Assembly: GCA_946478675.1 (NCBI GenBank)
Contig: CAMLEF010000169.1
Location: 1 to 9,417, forward strand
Source: an uncultured Flavobacteriales bacterium
GTDB lineage: Bacteria > Bacteroidota > Bacteroidia > Palsa-965
Reading direction: 5' to 3'
DNA: 9,417 bases
The notes under the pieces are model-generated. The model was not told the DNA's origin. It saw nothing but the letters and a program-made list of their open reading frames with translations, and did not search any database. This document shows, one piece after another, positions 1 to 5,447 of this stretch. The translations under genes and the position numbers were made by a program. Each line of letters opens with the position of its first letter. The first letter of the stretch is position 1.

Positions 1-422
1 TTTCCCAGCAGGTCGAGCAGGGGAGCGAGCGCGGCGTGCGTCTGCGTATCCTCTTCGTAGATGATCGACGGGTTTTCGCCGAACGACACCTGCCGCAAGA
101 GATTTTTTACCTGCGTCGACGGCACAATTTCCTCGCGGAATTGCACGAGCCTTCCGGATGCTTCCGGTCCGCGACGCAGCAAATGGACTTGCCGCGGAAA
201 AACGATGTAGCAGCTTTGCGGCCGCACGGGAAACCCGAGGAAATCGATCAGCTGCATACCGCCGCCGGTTGCGAAGAAAAGGATATCGTAATAATCGTGG
301 CGATGCTCGCGCGTGAAATCGTACGGGTTGTTGTACTCGATCGCGCGCACGTGCACAGGAAGATCCGTCTCCAGCGAATGGACCGGCAGCGGTTCGGTCG
401 GTTTGTTGGACTTCCTGTTCAT
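1..422 (-). CDS. AraC-family transcriptional regulator, N-terminal sensor part (3' end beyond left edge)
   Basis: The minus strand is open for 140 codons from the ATG at 422-420 to the window edge, so the gene is cut by the window. The visible protein starts MNRKSNKPTEPL. Residues 37-80 have the look of the cupin-like ligand-binding domain of AraC regulators: a TREHRHDYYDILFF stretch (His40, His42), then a Gly-rich turn (ATGGG, 51-55), a hydrophobic strand, and VFPRQVH at 74-80, the usual 'place where the effector pocket closes' pattern. The C-terminal pair of helix-turn-helix motifs that would bind DNA lies outside the window, so the family call rests on the sensor domain only. The start lies 20 bp after the stop of the TPR kinase gene, which suggests co-transcription. 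No clear Shine-Dalgarno sequence precedes it. The effector cannot be predicted. Another cupin protein is possible but less likely. Confidence 0.8.
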   Translation of the reverse strand, partial: MNRKSNKPTEPLPVHSLETDLPVHVRAIEYNNPYDFTREHRHDYYDILFFATGGGMQLIDFLGFPVRPQSCYIVFPRQVHLLRRGPEASGRLVQFREEIVPSTQVKNLLRQVSFGENPSIIYEEDTQTHAALAPLLDLLG

Positions 423-442
423 CCCTGAAAAGTTAAATCATT

Positions 443-2392
443 TCAGGCTGCCTGCAGCGGGATCTCCACTACGATCGTCGTGCCGCGTCCCGGTGTCGAA
501 TCGATGCGCGTCGTTCCGTTGAGCCAGTTCGCGCGCGTCTCGATGTTGCGCATGCCGCGACCGCTGCGCACCGCATGGCGATCGAATCCTTTTCCGTCGT
601 CTTCGATCATGATGACGAGCTGATCGTCCTGCTGCAACAGTTGCAGTTGAATTTCGCCGGCCTGCGCGTGCTTGATGATGTTGTTCACCGCTTCCTGCAC
701 GATGCGATAAATGTTGAACTGCGCCTGTTGCTCGAGTCCATCAAAATTTCCGAACACCTGCACCTGCATGCTGATCTTTCCCGAATCGGCAAGGTTGGCG
801 GCCATCTCGTGCAGCGCCGCCACAAGTCCCGCATCTTCCAGCGTGCGCGGCATGAGGTTGAACGTGATGTTGCGGATCTCGCCCGAAGCCTGGTTCAGCA
901 GCTGCAATGGATTTTCGGTAAGATGTTTTTGTCCTTCGGGAAACGTCTGAAGATTCAGTTTCACCGTCGACAACAAATGCCCGAGGCTGTCGTGCAGGTC
1001 TTCGGCGATACGTTTGCGTTCGAGCTCCTGCGTTTCCATCACGGCGATCGCTTGTTTCTTTTGTTGCTCGTTGATCATTTGCTGGTAACGGTTTTCCCGT
1101 TTCAGGCGGAAACGGTTGAAGAGGAGGAGGGAGAGCAGCAATAAAAATCCAAGCGCGCTGACGATGATCCAATTGACGAGCGCGTTGTGTTTCAGCTGTG
1201 CATCCTGCTCGGATTTCAGCACGGCTTCGCGTTTTTCGTAATCGTATTTCATCTGCTTCTGAAGACCGGCTTTTCGCGTCGCCTCGTTTGCCATGCTGTC
1301 GCGATAAAAAACGTATTGCTTGAAATGTTCGAATGCCCCGGTGGAATTTCCCAGCGCGCTGTCGACGCGCGAAAGTACGAGATGCGCATTGCGGGTGGCG
1401 TCCACGTAACCGCCTTCTTCCGCTTTCTGCAATGCGCGCTCTGCGAACGGAAGCGCTTCTTTCGCCTGTTGCTGTGCGAGCAACGCCAGCGCCATGCTGT
1501 TCGAAACGTTCGCGATCCCGCGGTTGTCGTGAATGGAATCGTACAACGGCAGGCTGAGATTGAAATAGCCGATCGCTTTCTCCGGATCGCCGGGCATATA
1601 CGTCGTGCCGAGGTTGATGTACGTATTGGCTAAACCTTCTTTCGCATGCAGCGTTTGGTAAATCGCGAGGCATTGGCTGTAATAACCGCGCGCTTTTTCC
1701 GGCTGCTTCAACGCGCGATAGGTAGCGCCAATGTTGTTCAGTGAAAACGCCATCCCGCTTTGATCGTTGATCGATTTGCGAATGTCGAGGCTGCGGAAAA
1801 AACAGCTCAGCGCCATCGAGTCCTGTCCCTGGTTCTGGTAGATGACGCCCATGTTGCTCAGGCATTGCGCCTGCCCGGATTTATCGCCGATGCGTTCCCG
1901 CACCTTCATGCTTTCCGAATATGCGTCGAGCGATTTTTCAATTTGCCCCTGCTTGAAATAGATCACGCCGATATTGTTCAGGCAAATCGCGACGCGGTCC
2001 CAGGCTTCGATCTGCTTCTGGATGTCGAGCACCTGGCTGAAATAATCCAGCGCCGGTTCCATCTTGCCGCGGATCTGGTAAACGACGGCGATGTTGTTGA
2101 GCGCATCCGCCTTCGAATGCAGGAAGGATTTTTTTTCAACGTCGGAACATTCCGGCAAACGCTTGTTGACGATCGTCAGCGCCTTATTACAAAGCGGGAT
2201 CATCGTGTCGGGATTCGAAGCGTAATAGGCTTCCGACAAGGCCACCCATGCCGCTGCGACAGCCGTATCCTGCCGCGACGTTTTTACAATGGTATTCAGC
2301 GAATCGATGCGGTGCTGATCCTGTGCGTGAAGTTTCGTGAGCTGCAAGACAAACGTAAATACAGTCACCAGCAAACAAATTCGTTTTGCCAT
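443..2392 (-). CDS. TPR-repeat sensor histidine kinase, HisKA_3 (NarL/DesK) class
   Basis: A 649-residue membrane sensor kinase. Residues 1-23 form a signal peptide (positively charged start, hydrophobic core, likely cleavage in LHA-Q). Residues 45-360 hold TPR helices. The motif NNIGVIY and its variants recur at 99, 139, 179, 219 and 259, an exact 40-residue period. One membrane helix lies at about 406-425. A short coiled linker leads to the dimerisation box ERKRIAEDLHDSLGHLL with phospho-acceptor His467. The ATPase domain has an N-box (VQEAVNNIIKHA, about 565-576), a G1 box EDDGKGFD (597-604) and GRGMRNI (611-617). The TPR part is thus predicted periplasmic and the kinase cytosolic. I chose the ATG at 2392 because the signal peptide begins there; an upstream in-frame ATG at 2500 would bury it behind 36 non-hydrophobic-start residues. 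Kinases of this class normally phosphorylate a LuxR-type response regulator, but the next gene encodes an AraC regulator. The ligand is unknown. Confidence 0.93.
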   Translation of the reverse strand: MAKRICLLVTVFTFVLQLTKLHAQDQHRIDSLNTIVKTSRQDTAVAAAWVALSEAYYASNPDTMIPLCNKALTIVNKRLPECSDVEKKSFLHSKADALNNIAVVYQIRGKMEPALDYFSQVLDIQKQIEAWDRVAICLNNIGVIYFKQGQIEKSLDAYSESMKVRERIGDKSGQAQCLSNMGVIYQNQGQDSMALSCFFRSLDIRKSINDQSGMAFSLNNIGATYRALKQPEKARGYYSQCLAIYQTLHAKEGLANTYINLGTTYMPGDPEKAIGYFNLSLPLYDSIHDNRGIANVSNSMALALLAQQQAKEALPFAERALQKAEEGGYVDATRNAHLVLSRVDSALGNSTGAFEHFKQYVFYRDSMANEATRKAGLQKQMKYDYEKREAVLKSEQDAQLKHNALVNWIIVSALGFLLLLSLLLFNRFRLKRENRYQQMINEQQKKQAIAVMETQELERKRIAEDLHDSLGHLLSTVKLNLQTFPEGQKHLTENPLQLLNQASGEIRNITFNLMPRTLEDAGLVAALHEMAANLADSGKISMQVQVFGNFDGLEQQAQFNIYRIVQEAVNNIIKHAQAGEIQLQLLQQDDQLVIMIEDDGKGFDRHAVRSGRGMRNIETRANWLNGTTRIDSTPGRGTTIVVEIPLQAA

Positions 2393-2589
2393 TGATTCCG
2401 GGTTAAAGGATAAATAATAAATAAAGGTGAACGCTGCGCCGGCGGAAGGCTGCGTATCGTTGCGAATATAAAAATCGGTTTTGTCAAAATCCGCCAACAA
2501 TCCGTCAATTCCTGCTTTTTGCTGCGTCCTGCACGATCGTTACCTTTGTAATGCTCCATACGCTCACCTTATACAGTGACCCTGTCCAC
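2393..2589. other. Divergent intergenic region between the TPR kinase and the cysteine desulfurase
   Basis: This 197 bp region separates two divergent genes. The plus-strand side has a clear promoter at 2518-2548. For the minus-strand kinase I find only a weak candidate: TATATTCG at 2470-2463, one base from TAnnTTTG, with TTTG at 2488-2485 but a spacer of only 14 bp. The last 40 bp before the kinase start are strongly AT-rich, which is usual for leaders in Bacteroidota that do without Shine-Dalgarno sequences. I see no operator-like palindrome. Confidence 0.6.
2518..2548 (+). promoter_or_regulatory. Bacteroidota-type promoter of the cysteine desulfurase gene
   Basis: TTTG at 2518-2521, a 19 bp spacer, then TACCTTTG at 2541-2548 match the -33 and -7 elements (TTTG / TAnnTTTG) known for the primary sigma factor of Bacteroidota. 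Transcription would start at about 2553, leaving a leader of roughly 36 nt before the ATG at 2590. The ATG at 2551 would lie at or before the transcript start, which supports the downstream start codon. Confidence 0.75.
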
Positions 2590-3729
2590 ATGAAAGCCTA
2601 TCTCGACAACGCCGCTACGACTCCGCTCGACAAAGAAGTGCTGGAAGCCATGCTCCCGGCCATGACCGAACATTTCGGAAACCCGTCTTCCATTCACTCA
2701 TGGGGACGACAGACGCGCGCAGCGATCGAGCAGGCCCGCAAAACGGTAGCACGACTGCTGAACTGTTCGCCTTCGGAAATTTTCTTTACCTCCGGCGGAA
2801 CGGAAGCCGACAACATGGCCATCCGCAGCAGCATCGAAGGACTCGGTCTCAAGCACGCGATCACGTCGCCGCTCGAACACCACGCGGTGCTGCACACGCT
2901 CGAAGCCATGGCCGATCGCGGACAGATCAAGCTGAGCCTGGTCAAGCTGACCGACAAAGGCCACATCGATCTCGCGCACCTCGAAGAGCTGTTGAAGAAC
3001 AACGATCGTTCTTTCGTATCGCTCATGCACGCGAACAACGAGATCGGCAACCTGCTCCCGATCAAAAAAGTCGGCGAGCTCTGCAAGAAATACGACGCCA
3101 TCTTCCATTCCGACACTGTTCAGACCGTCGGCCACTACGCGATCGACCTGAAAGACATTCACCTGCATTTCCTGAATTGCGCGGCGCATAAATTCCACGG
3201 CCCGAAAGGCGTCGGTTTCATTTACATCAACAGCGACATCCACGTGGCGCCGCTGATCTTCGGTGGAGCGCAGGAACGCAACATGCGCGGCGGTACAGAG
3301 AATGTGTACGGCATCATCGGCCTGGCGAAGGCGATGGAGATCGCTTACCGTGATCTCGCGAAACACCAGGAATACATTCTCGGCCTGAAGAATTACATGA
3401 TCCAGCAGCTCGAGAAAAATCTTCCCGGCGTCAGCTTCAACGGCGACGCGAAAGGCAGCTCGCTGTACACGGTGCTGAACGTATGCCTGCCGCCCACGGA
3501 TAACGCAGAAATGCTCGTCTTCAACCTCGACATCAACGGAATCGCCGCATCGGCCGGCAGCGCCTGTTCATCGGGCAGCAATGTGGGTTCTCATGTGCTC
3601 CGTGCCATCGGAACCGACATGAGCCGCCCGTCGGTACGTTTTTCTTTCAGCAAGTACACGACGCGCGAAGAGATTGATTATGCGGTTGCTAAGCTCAAAG
3701 AATTGTACCCGGTAGCGGTAAAAGGCTGA
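2590..3729 (+). CDS. Cysteine desulfurase, NifS/IscS class (group I, class V aminotransferase fold)
   Basis: A 379-residue PLP enzyme that takes sulfur from L-cysteine, giving alanine and a persulfide on the catalytic cysteine for Fe-S clusters, thiolated tRNA or other sulfur acceptors. Visible motifs in order: the family start YLDNAATTPLD (4-14), TSGGTEADN (67-75, cofactor phosphate loop), EHHAV with His97 (stacks on PLP in IscS), ANNEIG (148-153), HSDTVQTVG with Asp175 and Gln178, AAHKFHGPKG with Lys201 as the PLP Schiff-base lysine, RGGTEN (233-238), and SAGSACSSGS with catalytic Cys326, followed by SHVLRAIG. Length and the Cys loop fit group I NifS/IscS, not SufS. The ATG at 2590 is chosen because it gives the family-typical N-terminus and lies downstream of the promoter; 2551 would add 13 unrelated residues. 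No isc or nif partners are next to it, so the symbol is left open. The gene is apparently monocistronic. Confidence 0.96.
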   Translation: MKAYLDNAATTPLDKEVLEAMLPAMTEHFGNPSSIHSWGRQTRAAIEQARKTVARLLNCSPSEIFFTSGGTEADNMAIRSSIEGLGLKHAITSPLEHHAVLHTLEAMADRGQIKLSLVKLTDKGHIDLAHLEELLKNNDRSFVSLMHANNEIGNLLPIKKVGELCKKYDAIFHSDTVQTVGHYAIDLKDIHLHFLNCAAHKFHGPKGVGFIYINSDIHVAPLIFGGAQERNMRGGTENVYGIIGLAKAMEIAYRDLAKHQEYILGLKNYMIQQLEKNLPGVSFNGDAKGSSLYTVLNVCLPPTDNAEMLVFNLDINGIAASAGSACSSGSNVGSHVLRAIGTDMSRPSVRFSFSKYTTREEIDYAVAKLKELYPVAVKG

Positions 3730-3746
3730 AGTTTTCAAAAAATACT

Positions 3747-3775
3747 TTTGAAATATCGCGGAAAGCTTATTTTTG
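3747..3775 (+). promoter_or_regulatory. Bacteroidota-type promoter of the tRNA-Thr gene
   Basis: TTTG at 3747-3750, a 17 bp spacer and TATTTTTG at 3768-3775 fit the TTTG / TAnnTTTG pattern; the spacer is at the short end of the usual range. The predicted start at about 3780 lies some 13 nt before the mature tRNA 5' end, as expected for a short tRNA leader. The TAnnTTTG box is exact. It lies in the 63 bp between the desulfurase stop codon and the tRNA. Confidence 0.65.
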
Positions 3776-3792
3776 CAGGCGTTTTCGCACCA

Positions 3793-3864
3793 GCCACCTT
3801 AGCTCAGGGGTAGAGCAGCTGATTCGTAATCAGCAGGTCGAGGGTTCAAATCCCTTGGGTGGCT
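3793..3864 (+). tRNA. tRNA-Thr, anticodon CGT (reads ACG)
   Basis: A complete 72 nt cloverleaf can be folded by eye. The 7 bp acceptor stem pairs GCCACCT with GGGTGGC (one T-G pair) and has T as discriminator base. The D arm includes AGCTCAGGGGTAGAGC. The anticodon stem GCTGA/TCAGC encloses the loop TTCGTAA, with anticodon CGT at 3825-3827 and U33 and A37 in place. The T arm contains GGTTCAAATCC. The 3' CCA is not encoded (CAGG follows), so it is added after transcription. The charge is inferred from the anticodon. It stands alone, with its own promoter and a terminator 12 nt downstream. Confidence 0.97.
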
Positions 3865-3875
3865 CAGGAAAAAAG

Positions 3876-3910
3876 AAAGGTTCTTCGAAAGAGGAACCTT
3901 TTTTGTTTTT
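3876..3910. terminator. Strong hairpin terminator after tRNA-Thr, probably bidirectional
   Basis: AAGGTTCTTC (3877-3886) pairs with GAGGAACCTT (3891-3900) around a GAAA tetraloop: ten pairs with one T-G wobble, plus A3876-T3901. On the plus strand the stem runs into a T tract (3899-3904, then six more T after one G). On the minus strand the same stem is followed by TCTTTTTT (3875-3868), so it could also stop transcripts arriving from the kinase operon on the right. Confidence 0.88.
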
Positions 3911-3942
3911 TGGATGATTCGGCAGCTGCGAGAGAAATGCCA

Positions 3943-3994
3943 GGGCTAAAGCCCGGTTAGTTTGGGGCTTTGTGGTCGACCCTGAAGGGTCGAC
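3943..3994. repeat. Cluster of intergenic palindromes (REP-like)
   Basis: Two adjacent inverted repeats stand in the gene-free stretch after the terminator. The first is GGGC-TAAA-GCCC (3943-3954). Its right arm, AAAGCCC (3948-3954), can instead pair with GGGCTTT at 3965-3971, so two alternative hairpins compete. The second is GTCGACCCT-GA-AGGGTCGAC (3975-3994), a nine-pair stem with a two-base loop. Neither is followed by a T tract on either strand, so they are poor terminators. The form suggests a dispersed intergenic repeat; I cannot see other copies in this window. Confidence 0.6.
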
Positions 3995-4104
3995 TTATTG
4001 TTGTGGTGTTCTGCATTTATTCCCGCAGCGATTGCTTCACGCTCAGCGAAAGCCTATCAGTAGTGAGATACTGCGATGTTTATTCCATTGCAAGGGAAAT
4101 TTTC

Positions 4105-4130
4105 CAATCGGCAATTCCGCAATCGGCAAT
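4105..4130. repeat. Short direct repeat just after the receiver-kinase stop codon
   Basis: The 11-mer CAATCGGCAAT occurs twice, at 4105-4115 and 4120-4130, separated by TCCG. The second copy touches the last base of the TGA stop codon of the minus-strand gene. It has no obvious function. The surrounding 3995-4104 holds no gene, promoter or convincing hairpin that I can support. Confidence 0.6.
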
Positions 4131-5422
4131 CACTTCTTCGCCGCCGACCTTGTCGGTTCCGCTTTCACCTTTTCCGGCTCCGGCACTACTGTCGATTGCA
4201 TCGGGATCGCAACAATAAACGTTGAACCTTTCCCAGGCTTGCTTTTCGCGGAAATAAAACCGTTGTGCACTTCCGCGATTTTCTTGCAGAGCGCTAAGCC
4301 GATTCCTGTGCCTTCGTATTCGGTGTTGTGGTGCAAACGCCGGAACATGCCGAAAATGTATTCCGCGTTGTGCTGGTCGAAGCCGATGCCGTTGTCTTCG
4401 ACGAAAATGCGCACGTAGTTTTCCGCGGGAATGTTTTTCGACCGTGAGGCCTGCGTGATGTCGCTGCGGATGCGGATCATCGGCGGCTCTTCTTTCCTTG
4501 AATACTTCAGCGAATTGCTGAGCAGGTTGTTGAAGAGCAACGCCAGCAAACGCGGGTTGACGGGCGCGGAGGGAAGCTCGTCGATGCTTACGACGGCATT
4601 TTTCTCCTCGACCAACGGCTTCAAATCTTCCATGGCCGATTCGATGACCTTCTTCAGTTGCGTTTCGACCATCGGCTCCTGGTTCACCGAAATGCGCGAG
4701 AACATGAGAATGTCTTTGATCAGCGATTGCATGCGCCCGGCAGCGGCCTGGATCTTGTTCAGCTGCTGCTTCGCCTGCTCGTCGAGGCCTTTCTCATTTT
4801 TCGAAAGCACGAGGTCGGTGAACATGCGGATCTTGCGCAGCGGCTCCTGCATGTCGTGCGAAGCCATGAACGCAAAACGGTCGAGGTCCTGGTTGGCGGC
4901 TTCGAGGTGCGCTATGTTGCGCAGCAGTTCTTCGTTCAGCTCGCGGATCTTTTGTTCCGAAGCTTCGCGCTCGCGGATCTCGTTCTGCAGGCTGCGGTTG
5001 ATCGCGGTGAGGCGTTGCTCCTGCAGCAGCAACTGGCGGTTCTTCTCGTACAGCTCCACGAACACCGACACTTTCGCGCGCAGCAGCTCGGGATTGATCG
5101 GCTTGTAGATGTAATCGACGGCGCCGGTGCGATAACCTTTGAAGATGTTTTCCTCTCCGTAAAGATTCGCCGTGATGAAAATGATCGGGATATGCCGGAG
5201 CTTCTCCCGCTCATAGATCAGCGCCGCCGTTTCAAAACCGTTCAGGTTCGGCATCTTCACGTCCATCAGGATCAACGCAAAGTCGACTTCCTTCAGGAGG
5301 ATCTTCAACGCTTCCCGTCCCGAGCTGGCTTTGATCAGGGTGTAGTTGTCCGCTTCGAGGATCGTCTCCATCGAAAACAGGTTGTCCTCGCGGTCATCTA
5401 CCAATAAAATCTTCTGTTGCAT
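4130..5422 (-). CDS. Receiver-first histidine kinase (REC - coiled coil - HisKA - HATPase_c)
   Basis: A 430-residue soluble protein with no signal peptide or membrane helix. The receiver domain covers about 3-122, with acidic pair Asp9/Asp10, phospho-acceptor Asp54 (LILMDVKMPNLNG), Thr84 and Lys107. A charged coiled coil follows at about 123-180. The HisKA box FMASHDMQEPLRKI has His189. The ATPase domain shows NNLLSNSLKYS (Asn303), EDNGIGFD (342-349) and EGTGIGLALCKK (370-381), ending near 408. A Pro/Lys-rich tail follows with no domain I recognise. All residues needed for receiver and kinase activity are present. The receiver at the N-terminus suggests that its kinase is switched by phosphorylation from another kinase. 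The hybrid kinase gene ends 25 bp upstream on the same strand, making it the likely partner. The start MQQKILLVDD is the normal receiver start; no Shine-Dalgarno sequence is clear. The regulated target is unknown. Confidence 0.94.
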   Translation of the reverse strand: MQQKILLVDDREDNLFSMETILEADNYTLIKASSGREALKILLKEVDFALILMDVKMPNLNGFETAALIYEREKLRHIPIIFITANLYGEENIFKGYRTGAVDYIYKPINPELLRAKVSVFVELYEKNRQLLLQEQRLTAINRSLQNEIREREASEQKIRELNEELLRNIAHLEAANQDLDRFAFMASHDMQEPLRKIRMFTDLVLSKNEKGLDEQAKQQLNKIQAAAGRMQSLIKDILMFSRISVNQEPMVETQLKKVIESAMEDLKPLVEEKNAVVSIDELPSAPVNPRLLALLFNNLLSNSLKYSRKEEPPMIRIRSDITQASRSKNIPAENYVRIFVEDNGIGFDQHNAEYIFGMFRRLHHNTEYEGTGIGLALCKKIAEVHNGFISAKSKPGKGSTFIVAIPMQSTVVPEPEKVKAEPTRSAAKK

Positions 5423-5447
5423 CTGCGAAATTTATTTTCCCGTGCGG

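Noticed and set aside
741..1865. A 374-codon open frame on the minus strand inside the TPR kinase gene
   Set aside because: It is a shifted frame of the same strand with low-complexity Arg/Ala/Gln content and no motif; the kinase frame explains the region completely.
2463..2488. Possible minus-strand promoter for the TPR kinase (TTTG, 14 bp, TATATTCG)
   Set aside because: The spacer is too short for the Bacteroidota consensus and the -7 box has a mismatch, so I do not list it as a promoter.
2698..3366. A 222-codon minus-strand open frame opposite the cysteine desulfurase
   Set aside because: It is an antisense shadow; the plus strand has every active-site motif of the desulfurase.
2590..3864. 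A functional link between the cysteine desulfurase and the adjacent tRNA-Thr (sulfur for tRNA thiolation)
   Set aside because: The tRNA has its own promoter, and threonine tRNA with anticodon CGT is not a usual 2-thiouridine substrate. Adjacency alone is no evidence.
3970..4418. Two short plus-strand frames (82 and 148 codons) entering the receiver-kinase gene
   Set aside because: They start in the palindrome cluster, have no family resemblance, and run antisense into a well-supported kinase C-terminus.
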